Assembly: GCA_045568635.1 (NCBI GenBank) | Contig: JBJLAO010000001.1 | Coordinates: 124,001-188,000, forward strand | Source of the DNA: MedAcidi-G1 sp000817085 | GTDB taxonomy: Bacteria; Actinomycetota; Acidimicrobiia; Acidimicrobiales; MedAcidi-G1 | DNA: 64,000 bases | Direction of reading: 5' to 3' | In this document: positions 1 to 8,278 of the stretch, piece after piece | Numbering within the stretch: the first letter of the stretch is position 1 | How the letters are laid out: the number at the start of each line of letters is the position of its first letter | The notes under the pieces: generated by a model | What the model saw: only the letters and a program-made list of their open reading frames with translations | Told to the model about the DNA's origin: nothing | The model's database searches: none | Program-made: the position numbers and the translations under genes

Positions 1-258
1 CTCACAAAGAGAGTACAGAGAAATGTCTCGGACCATTATCATTTCGTTATGGTCAACATCGAAACATTTATTCAGCTCTTCTGCAGGCTCGCACCTGATG
101 CCGGAGGTTACTTCTTCGTACATGCGTGCAACTCGTTTAGGCGTTTCTAGCAATCCATCTCGGTCCGGGTCTTCGCCTATTGCATAAAGCAACTCACGTA
201 CAGCATTTTCAGCTCTAGTTGAGTCAAACAGTTTTTTTTCTAAGGAATCTAAACTCAT
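1..258 (-). CDS. folE: GTP cyclohydrolase I, N-terminal part (runs off the window)
   Basis: The first 86 codons are visible, from an ATG at 258 down to base 1 with no stop; the rest lies outside the window. The visible protein has the FolE N-terminal helix followed by the family signature around residues 25-45 (AIGEDPDRDGLLETPKRVA) and a C-terminal stretch ending in RDISLYSLCE, where the Cys is the first zinc ligand of the catalytic domain. FolE converts GTP to 7,8-dihydroneopterin triphosphate, the first step of tetrahydrofolate synthesis. The sequence match is direct; function follows from the family. No further gene of the pathway is visible. Confidence 0.93.
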   Translation of the reverse strand, partial: MSLDSLEKKLFDSTRAENAVRELLYAIGEDPDRDGLLETPKRVARMYEEVTSGIRCEPAEELNKCFDVDHNEMIMVRDISLYSLCE

Positions 259-402
259 ACGACAATCCTAAAAAAAGAATCACGATATTTTTTAATTTGT
301 GACCCAAGTCGCACCCATCTTAAAACTTGAATTGAATTGCCTATTGTTTTTAGATGTGCCCTTATTCACGTTGAGAAATAAAAATTTACGGCACGCTTAA
401 GG

Positions 403-1175
403 ATGAGAAAAATTCAAATCCTACTGACCATCTCATTATTCTGTTTTTCCTGCAGTGCAGATGAAACTTCCCTAACACTCAGCACAACCACAACTGCAGC
501 CCCAACCACAACCACGACTGCAGCCCCAACCACAACCACAGCCACAACTGCAGCCCCAACCACAACTGCAGCCCCAACCACAACTGCAGCCCCAACCACA
601 ACTGCAGCCCCAACCACAACTGCAGCCCCAACCACAACTGCAGCCCCAACCACAACTGCAGCCCCAACCACAACTGCAGCCCCAACCACAACCACAACCA
701 CAACCACAACTGCAGCCCCAACCACAACTGCAGCCCAACCACAACCACAACTGCAGCTCCAACCACAACCACAACCACAACTGCAGCTCCAACCACAACC
801 ACAACCACAACTGCAGCCCCAACCACTACCACTCAGGTTGTCGAACAAGAACCTTCCGAAATAGCAGATATAACAATTGAAAATTTTTCTTATATCGGAA
901 CCACTGAAGTCCTATCCGGGCAAAAAGTTAGATTCACGAATAATGATGTTTCCTTCCATACAGCGACTTCATCCGAATTCGCCACGGGAAATCTTGGGTC
1001 GGGTGAATCAGCAGAAATCACCTTCAACACGCCGGGAACGTACTCCTACTTCTGTTCTCTCCATTCTTACATGAACGGGACGATAAAAGTTTTGGCTTCA
1101 AACACCACCACTACCACACCTGTATACAACCCACCTAGTTACAACTACGGTCCTAGTTACAACTACGGTTACTAA
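403..1175 (+). CDS. Thr/Pro-rich cupredoxin (amicyanin-like) lipoprotein, interrupted by a -1 frameshift
   Basis: From the ATG at 403 there is a signal peptide with a possible lipobox Cys near residue 17, then a long TTTAAPTTT linker made of 18-bp repeats. The frame opened at 403 ends at 864 in junk (Q/P/L-rich) because one repeat unit has CCC (734-736) where every other unit of that type has CCCC. Restoring one C joins the linker to a clean reading frame ending at TAA 1173-1175, 258 codons in all. That frame encodes a blue-copper domain: a His in SFHTATS and the C-x2-H-x2-M ligand set in FCSLHSYMNG, spaced as in amicyanin, then a YNYG-rich tail. A periplasmic or surface electron carrier is likely. 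The gap may be a sequencing error, a real null allele or slippage-based phase variation. Confidence 0.72.
482..830 (+). repeat. 18-bp tandem repeat array coding for a Thr-Ala-Pro linker
   Basis: Units built on actgcagccccaaccaca recur in direct tandem, with some units extended by extra accaca hexamers. Between about 548 and 690 the units are essentially identical. The array codes for TTAAPT repeats inside the cupredoxin lipoprotein. One unit at 731-740 has lost a C, which breaks the frame. There are no unique spacers, so it is not a CRISPR array. Confidence 0.9.
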
Positions 1176-1215
1176 AAATTATTCAGGCTTAAGCAAAGTT
1201 GCAAGACCAAAGTTG

Positions 1216-1288
1216 TACCCCGTACGGGATTCGAACCCGTGCTACCAAGTTGAGAACCTGGCGTCCTAGGCCACTAGACGAACGGGGC
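1216..1288 (-). tRNA. tRNA-Glu (anticodon CTC)
   Basis: A 73-nt cloverleaf on the minus strand: acceptor GCCCCGT pairs with ACGGGGT (one G-T end pair), the T-arm has GGTTCGAATCC, and the anticodon loop TTCTCAA gives CTC, reading GAG codons. No CCA is encoded. It follows tRNA-Gln and gltX on the same strand. Confidence 0.93.
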
Positions 1289-1325
1289 TGGACTTTAAAT
1301 TAACTTCTTTTTAAAAATTTTTTTG

Positions 1326-1397
1326 CTCGGAGGGGAGGACTTGAACCCCCAACTACTGGACCAGAACCAGCTGTGTTGCCAATTACACCACCTCCGA
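1326..1397 (-). tRNA. tRNA-Gln (anticodon CTG)
   Basis: A 72-nt cloverleaf on the minus strand: acceptor TCGGAGG pairs with CCTCCGA, D-arm GGTGTAATTGGC is typical of tRNA-Gln, and the anticodon loop TTCTGGT gives CTG, reading CAG. No CCA is encoded. It lies between gltX and tRNA-Glu. Confidence 0.93.
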
Positions 1398-1467
1398 TAG
1401 TGGCCAATAAAGGCAGATTTAAGCGTAACGTTTTGTTGTTTATGCTAGTTCTATATTGGAAATAAAA

Positions 1468-2808
1468 TTACAGGCTTTTCCTTGCAGTGGAAATACGCTT
1501 AAGGACCTCCTCTCGGGTCATGCAACATGCCATTGTTTCAAACAAGGGTGGACCTACAGTCCTGCCGGTGACAGCTACTCTCAATGGAGCTTGGGCTTTC
1601 CCAAGTTTTAATTCTACTTTTTCCCCTGCTTTAGTGACCAGATCTTTTAGAATCTCAGTTTCCCACTCACAGTCTTCAAAAGAATTGGCTACATGACTGA
1701 GTAAAGAATCTACAACTTCTGGATCTTTCATGGTTTTCTTCCAAGAATCTTCGTCTATGTCTGGTTGTTCTAAGAATAAGAAATCCACAAATCTTGGTGT
1801 ATCACTCAGCGTTCTCAACTTTTCCTGGATCAAATCTGCCATCGTGGAAAACTTGTCTTGATCGAAATTTTCCTCAGGCCATGGGGCTTCCTTGCCTATC
1901 CATGGCTCTACTCGCTGCATAAAATCTTCCTTAGAAAGACCTCTGAGGTATGAAGAATTAATGTGTTCAAATTTTTGGATATCAAAAAATGCTGCTGCCT
2001 TGTTGACATCCTCGATATTAAAAATTTCTACAATTTCTGATGGTGATCGAATTTCTACACCATCAGGTGGCCCCCATCCGAGTAAAGCAAGATAATTAAC
2101 CATCGCTTCAGGTAAGAACCCTTTTCCCCTGTAGTCACCCACTGCGACGTCATCACGACGTTTAGAAAGTTTTTTTCTTTGTTCATTCACCAGCAGAGGC
2201 AAATGGGCATATGTGGGGTGTTCGACTCCCATTGCATCTAACAGAAGCAGCACTTTAGGAACCCCTGATAGTAAATCTTCTCCACGAATAGCGTGTGTGA
2301 TTCCCATGTCCGCATCGTCAACTGCATTTGCTAAAAGAAACATAGGGGTTCCGTTTGAACGCCAAATAACGAAATCTTCTAGATCGTCGGTATTAAAAGT
2401 AACTTCGCCACGAACCAAGTCAGTAAAGGAAATCGTTTTGTCTTGCGGCATGCGAAACCTGACTGCTAATCCCTGAGCGAAAGAAGTTCCTTCAACTTCT
2501 CTGTTTTCGTCATCACAAAGATATGCATGACCACTTTCCAAGAAAGTTTGCACGACTTCACGGTGTCTTTCTAGTTTTTCTGATTGAAAAATAGGCCCTT
2601 CATCCCAGTCAAGACCTAGCCAGTCCAGTTCTTGTAAAAGTTGTTGAGTCAGTTCGGGTCGGTTTCGCTCTTGATCGGTGTCTTCTATACGAAGGATGTA
2701 AGTTCCGCCTGTAGATCGGGCGTACAACCAATTGAACAAAGCAGTTCGAGCACTCCCTACATGCAAAAAACCTGTAGGTGACGGGGCGAAACGAACTCGT
2801 GGTTTCAT
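1468..2808 (-). CDS. gltX: glutamyl-tRNA synthetase
   Basis: 446 residues, a little shorter than typical GluRS. This class I synthetase attaches glutamate to tRNA-Glu. The N-terminus has FAPSPTGFLHVGSARTA, with the HIGH-type motif as HVGS at about residue 16; the KLSKR (KMSKS-type) motif lies near residue 214; the C-terminal helical anticodon-binding domain follows. Genes for tRNA-Gln(CTG) and tRNA-Glu(CTC) come directly after it on the same strand. Most actinobacteria lack GlnRS and also charge tRNA-Gln with Glu for conversion by GatCAB, so this enzyme may be non-discriminating; that point is inference. Confidence 0.97.
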   Translation of the reverse strand: MKPRVRFAPSPTGFLHVGSARTALFNWLYARSTGGTYILRIEDTDQERNRPELTQQLLQELDWLGLDWDEGPIFQSEKLERHREVVQTFLESGHAYLCDDENREVEGTSFAQGLAVRFRMPQDKTISFTDLVRGEVTFNTDDLEDFVIWRSNGTPMFLLANAVDDADMGITHAIRGEDLLSGVPKVLLLLDAMGVEHPTYAHLPLLVNEQRKKLSKRRDDVAVGDYRGKGFLPEAMVNYLALLGWGPPDGVEIRSPSEIVEIFNIEDVNKAAAFFDIQKFEHINSSYLRGLSKEDFMQRVEPWIGKEAPWPEENFDQDKFSTMADLIQEKLRTLSDTPRFVDFLFLEQPDIDEDSWKKTMKDPEVVDSLLSHVANSFEDCEWETEILKDLVTKAGEKVELKLGKAQAPLRVAVTGRTVGPPLFETMACCMTREEVLKRISTARKSL

Positions 2809-2869
2809 TATCAGAACGCTAACGGATATAAAAGCAAGAAAGTCAGATGTTTACTAGAGATTGGTTACG

Positions 2870-4105
2870 TTATGAGAATTCATTTTCTAACTGACTGTTA
2901 TGTTGACCTATTTCAGGGGCGTTAATTGCAATTTTTCGAGCACGTGGTTCTGCAACTATGTCTTCTTCCGACTCTTTAGGCAACTCTCCTGTCCCTAACA
3001 TCCAGTTAGCTACAGCGGAAAGAGGTATATCTATTAGCCACCCTTTTCCCGATTTTAAAGCTGATGAAGCTATGACAGCTGCCAACAGACCCGCCGAGGG
3101 GTCCGCTACCGCATCTGCTATAAAACTTAGTGAATCTTTTAAGAAGAGTCCGCCTGAAACAGCCGCGTCGTCTCCGAATGCTACTCCTTTTGACCGCGGC
3201 CCAGTCCTTCCATAACCAGTAATAGAAACCCAAACTTTTCCATTTTCAACTTCTGTTTCTGCATCTATGCCTAATTGCCTTAAAGCCCTTGGCCGACTGC
3301 CTTCTATAATGACGTCAGCTTCTTTCAAGATTTTCTTCAGAAATTCCAGAGACTTGTCATCGTTGAAATCCACCGACAATGATTCTTTACCCCCGTTGAG
3401 TAAATCGAAAAAGCCTGGTGCTCCTCTTCTCGCACCATCCGGTCTGGATAAACTTTCTATTTTTATGACACGACAACCAGACCTTCTAAGCAGATCTCCA
3501 CACAATGGACTAGCCCATAAAGAACCAAATTCAATTACTAATGTTGTTTCTGCTCGTTTTTTAGATGGTTTCCCCTCAATTAAATGTGCAGGATATTCGT
3601 ACTCTTCCGTATCGGGCACCCCTAAGGGAATACCTAGTAGATCTGCTTGTTCCATCAAACGTTGGCTTTCGTATTTTTTCAAGGATGAAAGTAATTTTGC
3701 GCGATTATCTGGGTTGATTTCCTCTTGAAGCCATGCAGGTATTAAACGAAGATCATCAGGTCTAGCAAAATTTATACATATTGGCTTATCAGCTGATTTA
3801 ACAAGTTGAGCGTGCCCTCCAACTGATCTGCTTCCCTGTCTTGTGTATCCAGCTACAGCAGCTCTTTCACCGAGCAAAGCAGGCCCATCAATTAATAATC
3901 CATTTATTTCCCCAATCATTACTGCTAGTTCTTCCATTCGTAAAGTGACTCCAACGGGAACCTGCCTTGGTGGTCCTGATAGTTCGCCGGTAAGAGACAT
4001 TGCTCCTGACATTGCCCATCGTGAAGCAATATCCGCGACATCTTGACTCGATTCTTCGCATAATCGGGCGAGAACTGTTTGAGGATCGTTAAATCTTTGA
4101 TTCAT
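2870..4105 (-). CDS. CaiB/BaiF-type (family III) CoA-transferase with unusual domain order
   Basis: 411 residues. The stretch that normally opens family III CoA-transferases (IEFGSLWASPLCGDLLRRSG, followed by KIES, a GKESLSVDF strand and an ITGYGRTGP loop) begins only at about residue 188 here. A candidate active-site Asp is in VADPSAGL. The first 180 residues resemble the module usually found at the C-terminus (RPDDLRLIPAWLQ, then GIPLGVPDTEE). The order therefore looks circularly permuted, or the protein is half of a two-domain form. Such enzymes move CoA between carboxylic acids. It sits divergently next to an acyl-CoA ligase gene. The substrate cannot be read from the sequence. Confidence 0.82.
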   Translation of the reverse strand: MNQRFNDPQTVLARLCEESSQDVADIASRWAMSGAMSLTGELSGPPRQVPVGVTLRMEELAVMIGEINGLLIDGPALLGERAAVAGYTRQGSRSVGGHAQLVKSADKPICINFARPDDLRLIPAWLQEEINPDNRAKLLSSLKKYESQRLMEQADLLGIPLGVPDTEEYEYPAHLIEGKPSKKRAETTLVIEFGSLWASPLCGDLLRRSGCRVIKIESLSRPDGARRGAPGFFDLLNGGKESLSVDFNDDKSLEFLKKILKEADVIIEGSRPRALRQLGIDAETEVENGKVWVSITGYGRTGPRSKGVAFGDDAAVSGGLFLKDSLSFIADAVADPSAGLLAAVIASSALKSGKGWLIDIPLSAVANWMLGTGELPKESEEDIVAEPRARKIAINAPEIGQHNSQLENEFS

Positions 4106-4218
4106 GAATCTTAAAATCGTACTTTAATCTAAATTATCTTGCCTCAGAGTGGTGCTAAATCCCAGTTTCTTCAATTATCTTGATTGAAAGACTATTTAAC
4201 GAATGGGGAGGCAATCCA

Positions 4219-4524
4219 ATGGCGCTACTTAAGGCTGGAGGCAGATGGGCTAGCAGTGTCTGTGATACGGAAGTAATCGTTGTAAAAGGACCTGAGGATG
4301 AAGTTTCTCTTACCTGCGGGGGTGTAGATATGGTCGAAGCAGGCAGCGATCCTCTTTCCGGAGAGTTGGATGACAGTGGAGATGGCACACAATTAGGCAA
4401 ACGCTATGTAGATGAAGAAGACACAATAGAAGTTCTTTGCACTAAGCCCGGAGCAGGCGCTCTAGGGTCGGGCGGGAATGCTCTTCAACTAAAAGATGCC
4501 AAACCGCTCCCAGCTTCCGACTGA
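4219..4524 (+). CDS. small conserved-looking hypothetical protein
   Basis: 101 residues from the ATG at 4219, chosen because GGGGAGG (4205-4211) sits 7 nt upstream; an ATG at 4180 lacks such a site. The protein is acidic and Gly-rich, with a compact start (ALLKAGGRWASSVCDTEVIVV), a CGG motif near residue 35 and a GAGALGSGGNAL tail. It has no signal peptide or membrane segment. It ends 21 nt before an acyl-CoA ligase gene and probably shares its transcript. I do not recognise the family. The two Cys (in SSVCDTE and LTCGG) and a third near the end (VLCTKPG) could bind metal, but that is speculation. Confidence 0.65.
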   Translation: MALLKAGGRWASSVCDTEVIVVKGPEDEVSLTCGGVDMVEAGSDPLSGELDDSGDGTQLGKRYVDEEDTIEVLCTKPGAGALGSGGNALQLKDAKPLPASD

Positions 4525-4545
4525 CTTATAGGTTTAGGTGTAAAC

Positions 4546-6069
4546 GTGAACTTAATGATGCTTCTCGAAATGGCCGCTGGAGGTTTCGGCGATCGAGTAG
4601 CGGTCGGCTCGTTGAATAGTGGCCTAACTGTTAAACAGATTTTTGATAATGCAGGACTAGCAGCTCAACGTTTTCGTAATGCGAATGTTGAAAATGTGGC
4701 GATGATAGATATGGCTTCACCCTCGCTGCCGATCTGTCTTTTTGGAGCTTCTTGGGCAGGGCTTCCTTTCGTGCCATTGAATTACCGTTTAACGAATCAA
4801 GAATTGAATTCCTTATTGGAAAGAATCTCACCTTCAATCGCGTTGATGCAACCAGACACACAAGAAAGGATTTCAAATGCTTCGAAGGTTCATCCAGTTA
4901 TGCGCGATGACCTTATTGCTTCTAACCACACCGAGATTGAAATTTCAACAGATTGGAATATGGACGGGGAAGACACAGCAATTTTACTCTTTACAAGCGG
5001 TACTACTGGGGAGCCAAAAGCAGCGGTTCTTCGGCAACGCCATTTAGTTTCATACATTCTTGGTTCAGTTGATTTTATGAGCGCTGGCGAGGAAGAAGCA
5101 GCCTTAATAAGTGTCCCTCCCTATCACATAGCGGGTATAGCCGCTACCCTCTCTAACCTCTATGCAGGCAGGCGTGTAGTGCAGCTACCAGAATTCGATG
5201 CTAAAAAATGGATTGAATTAGTTCGCTCAGAATCAGTTACTAGTGCCATGGTTGTCCCAACAATGCTTTCTCGTATTGTCGATCAACTGGTTTCCGAAGG
5301 CCCAGACTCACAGGGGCTTCCTACGCTCAGAGCTCTTTCTTATGGAGGCGGAAAAATGCCTCAACCCACTATTGAGACCGCCTTAGAGATTCTACCCGAT
5401 ACAAATTTCGTGAACGCCTATGGTTTAACCGAGACAAGTTCTACTGTTTCTCTACTCGGGCCTGAAGAACATAGAGACGCATTTTCTAGCTCTGACAACT
5501 CTGTTCGTAAAAGGATTAGTTCAGTTGGTAGACCCTTACCCACTATTGAGGTTTCCATTAGAGACGAAGAAGGAAATGAGCTTCCATCAGATGAACCGGG
5601 CGAAATATGGGTAAGAGGTGAACAAGTTTCAGGAGAATACAAGGGGTTGCAATTGACTCTTACCGAAGATGGGTGGTTCCCAACTCACGACGGAGGATGG
5701 CTTGATAGTGGAGGTTACCTCTTCGTGACGGGAAGAATTGATGATGTGATAGTCAAAGGCGGGCAGAACATTTCCCCAGGCGAGATTGAGGAGGTCTTGC
5801 TGCAACATCCTGTAGTGACAGATGCTGCAGCTATAGGAGTTCCCGATCAGCAATGGGGTGAAAAAATTGTGGCAACTGTTGTTTTGCACCAGGAACACGA
5901 AGCTGCTGAAGAAGAGTTGAAAAGTTACGTAAAAGAACACCTTCGTTCGAATAGAACACCTGATGAGATTGTTTTCTTGGACGAACTCCCCTACAACGAA
6001 ACAGGGAAACTCTTAAGAAGAGTTTTGAAAGAAAAACTGGTTGATTTAGGCGATGGTTCAACTATCTAA
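4546..6069 (+). CDS. acyl-CoA synthetase (AMP-forming, ANL superfamily)
   Basis: 507 residues from a GTG at 4546 (in-frame ATGs at 4555 and 4558 are alternatives). The enzyme activates a carboxylic acid to acyl-AMP and then acyl-CoA. Visible motifs are the phosphate loop LFTSGTTGEPK at about residue 147, the YGLTETS adenylate motif near 291, the hinge GRIDDVIVKGGQNISPGEIE around 397, and the C-terminal catalytic Lys in NETGKLLRR. Its 3' end overlaps the following crotonase gene by 17 bases, so the two are probably translated together. The substrate is unknown; a medium-chain or branched acid fits the neighbourhood. Confidence 0.92.
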   Translation: MNLMMLLEMAAGGFGDRVAVGSLNSGLTVKQIFDNAGLAAQRFRNANVENVAMIDMASPSLPICLFGASWAGLPFVPLNYRLTNQELNSLLERISPSIALMQPDTQERISNASKVHPVMRDDLIASNHTEIEISTDWNMDGEDTAILLFTSGTTGEPKAAVLRQRHLVSYILGSVDFMSAGEEEAALISVPPYHIAGIAATLSNLYAGRRVVQLPEFDAKKWIELVRSESVTSAMVVPTMLSRIVDQLVSEGPDSQGLPTLRALSYGGGKMPQPTIETALEILPDTNFVNAYGLTETSSTVSLLGPEEHRDAFSSSDNSVRKRISSVGRPLPTIEVSIRDEEGNELPSDEPGEIWVRGEQVSGEYKGLQLTLTEDGWFPTHDGGWLDSGGYLFVTGRIDDVIVKGGQNISPGEIEEVLLQHPVVTDAAAIGVPDQQWGEKIVATVVLHQEHEAAEEELKSYVKEHLRSNRTPDEIVFLDELPYNETGKLLRRVLKEKLVDLGDGSTI

Positions 6070-7072
6070 TCGAGGTACGGATACCCCTTCAGGCAACTCG
6101 TTTGTTCTATGGCAAGCGGAAGATCTTTCAAACGCATTAACCAACCAAACTGCTGATCTTAGATTTGATTGGAGAAATGAACTACCTGTATTGGTAATTA
6201 ATGAGGCCCATAAGCTGTCGGAAAGCTCAGCAAGGTCACTTCAAGGTCTGCCGGTCGTTTTAGTAGAACTTTCAGGTAACGACAACGCTTCACCCCATGC
6301 AGATATCGTCGTTGATTCAGAAGAAGAGCTCACTGCTCTCCTTGAATACATCTCTCAGAACCCGGTTGCTTCTGTGATTTGTTGTCAGGTTTTAAGACAT
6401 AGCGAAGATCTGTCCACGAATCTTGGGTTACTACTTGAGTCAGTTTCATACGGAACATTACAAAATGGAAATGAATTTAAAAAGTGGTTGGATGCGAGAG
6501 GTCGCAGAGTTAGGCCTGATGAAACAAGCCCAACTGTGCTCATTAATGCTGAATCTGAACATGTAGAACTCCAGTTGAACCGTCCGAAACTTAAAAATGC
6601 TTTTTCAGCTTCTATGCGAGATTCGTTAGTGGAAGCTCTCAGAGGACTAGCGGCCGATGGTGATGACCGATCTATTCTAATAACTGGGAAAGGATCGACT
6701 TTTTGCATAGGAGGCGATCCGGCAGAGTTCGGAACTGTTGAAAATTCTGCGACTGGTCACATGATTAGGTCTATTGCGAACGCTGCTCCTTGGTTGGACC
6801 TACTTTCTGAAAGAATTACCGTACGAGTGCACGGAGCTGCAATAGGTGCTGGAGTTGAATTAGCTGCTTTCGCTGGCCGGGTTGAAGCAAACAAAGATGC
6901 TTGGTTCTCTCTTCCGGAAGTAGGTATGGGTTTAATACCTGGAGCTGGAGGTACGGTCAGCATAAGCAGAAGAATTGGAAGACAATTAACTGCGCTAATG
7001 TGTCTAACTGGAAAGCGTGTCGACGCTACTACCGCACTTGAGTGGGGTTTAGTAGATGCCCTTATTGAGTAG
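6053..7072 (+). CDS. enoyl-CoA hydratase/isomerase family protein with extra N-terminal domain
   Basis: 339 residues against about 260 for a single crotonase. The C-terminal half, from about residue 163, is a crotonase fold: NRPKLKNAFS, the oxyanion-hole segment FCIGGDPAEF, GAAIGAGVELAA with one catalytic Glu, and FSLPEVGMGLIPGAGGT with the second. The first 160 residues look like a degenerate partial crotonase (ES-x-SYGTLQNGNEFKKWLDAR resembles the fold's helical region). It overlaps the ligase gene by 17 bases. The likely role is hydration of a 2-enoyl-CoA made from the product of the neighbouring ligase. It ends 7 nt before the stop of the convergent thiolase gene. Confidence 0.85.
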   Translation: MVQLSNRGTDTPSGNSFVLWQAEDLSNALTNQTADLRFDWRNELPVLVINEAHKLSESSARSLQGLPVVLVELSGNDNASPHADIVVDSEEELTALLEYISQNPVASVICCQVLRHSEDLSTNLGLLLESVSYGTLQNGNEFKKWLDARGRRVRPDETSPTVLINAESEHVELQLNRPKLKNAFSASMRDSLVEALRGLAADGDDRSILITGKGSTFCIGGDPAEFGTVENSATGHMIRSIANAAPWLDLLSERITVRVHGAAIGAGVELAAFAGRVEANKDAWFSLPEVGMGLIPGAGGTVSISRRIGRQLTALMCLTGKRVDATTALEWGLVDALIE

Positions 7073-7079
7073 TTCTAAT

Positions 7080-8231
7080 TCAGATTTTTTCAATAATTGT
7101 AACGTTGGCTTGACCGCCACCTTCACACATAGTCTGCAACCCCCAACGACCGCCACTTCTTTCAAGTTCATTCAATAAAGTTGTCATGAGCTTGGCTCCA
7201 GAGCAACCCAACGGGTGACCAAGAGAAATAGCACCGCCATTTACGTTTACTTTTTCACAGGGCACTTTTAATTCTTTCATCCAAGCTAAAGGCACAGGAG
7301 CAAATGCTTCATTGCACTCAAAGAGATCAAAATCATCAATAGACATACCGGTTTTATTCAATGCATAGATGGTTGCGGGTATCGGTCCTGTAAGCATGAA
7401 AACCGGATCATCACCTCTGACGCTCACGTGATGAATCCTGGCTCTTGGCGTTAATCCGAATTCTTTTACCGCTTTTTCTGAAGCTATCAATAATGCAGAT
7501 GCGCCGTCACTTATCTGACTAGCAAGAGCGGCTGTTAGTCGTCCTCCATCAACAAGTGGATTTAATGCTCTCATCCGGTCCATGGAAATGTCGCGTCTAG
7601 GACCTTCGTCCATTTCTGTTTGAGCGATAGGGAGAATCTCATTATCGAAACGCCCTTCATCTATGGCGGCTAAAGCTTTTTGATGACTCTCAAAAGCGAA
7701 TTCTTCCATCTCTTCTCTTGAAATACCCCATTTTTCGGCGATCATCTCAGCTCCTCTGAATTGTGATATTTCTTGTGTCCCATATCGTTCAACCCAACCT
7801 TCGGAGCCTGAAAAAGGATCATCATGGCCTAATGGGATTGCTGCTTCGAGAGCCATCCCGATTGGGATCATGCTCATATTTTGCACTCCACCCGCTACTA
7901 CCAAGTCCTGAACGCCTGCCCATATACCCATCGCTGCAAAACTAACTGCCTGCTGGCCAGATCCGCATTGGCGGTCGATTGTCGTTCCCGGAACAGTTTC
8001 GGGTAATCCTGCTGCTAGCCAAGCTGTCCTAGCTATATCTCCCGCTTGAGGACCTAAAGTGTCAACACATCCGAATATGACATCTTCTACCAAGTTAGGG
8101 TCGACAGCGTTTCTTTCCAAAAGAGAACTGATGACATGGGCTCCCATATCAGCAGGGTGGACTCCTGCCAGACCTCCGCCTTTTCGACCTGTAGGGGTTC
8201 TAACTGCATCAACTATGTATGCATCATTCAT
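7080..8231 (-). CDS. acetyl-CoA acetyltransferase / 3-ketoacyl-CoA thiolase
   Basis: 383 residues, the usual thiolase length. The nucleophile is Cys89 in DRQCGSGQ; the C-terminal His motif is GGAISLGHPLGCSGA and the second catalytic Cys lies in MCEGGGQANV. Thiolases cleave 3-ketoacyl-CoA to acetyl-CoA and a shortened acyl-CoA. The start VDAVRTPTGRKGGGL resembles actinobacterial thiolases of the FadA5/steroid type more than FadA of fatty-acid oxidation, but this is by eye. It lies 47 nt downstream of an acyl-CoA dehydrogenase gene on the same strand, forming a likely operon. Confidence 0.94.
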   Translation of the reverse strand: MNDAYIVDAVRTPTGRKGGGLAGVHPADMGAHVISSLLERNAVDPNLVEDVIFGCVDTLGPQAGDIARTAWLAAGLPETVPGTTIDRQCGSGQQAVSFAAMGIWAGVQDLVVAGGVQNMSMIPIGMALEAAIPLGHDDPFSGSEGWVERYGTQEISQFRGAEMIAEKWGISREEMEEFAFESHQKALAAIDEGRFDNEILPIAQTEMDEGPRRDISMDRMRALNPLVDGGRLTAALASQISDGASALLIASEKAVKEFGLTPRARIHHVSVRGDDPVFMLTGPIPATIYALNKTGMSIDDFDLFECNEAFAPVPLAWMKELKVPCEKVNVNGGAISLGHPLGCSGAKLMTTLLNELERSGGRWGLQTMCEGGGQANVTIIEKI

Positions 8232-8278
8232 AGTTTCTCCTAATCTTCAAACTCCAGAATATCTTTCTGGAAGGTCAA

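Noticed and set aside
482..830. CRISPR-like short repeats
   Set aside because: Units are in direct contact with no unique spacers and code for a Thr-Ala-Pro linker; it is a protein repeat.
414..848. Val/Gly- and Leu/Trp-rich minus-strand frames over the 18-bp repeats
   Set aside because: They arise only from the complement of the repeat and have no start signal or family match.
877..1074. Separate small plus-strand gene after the repeat lipoprotein
   Set aside because: It is in a different frame from the well-conserved cupredoxin domain, which uses the same bases.
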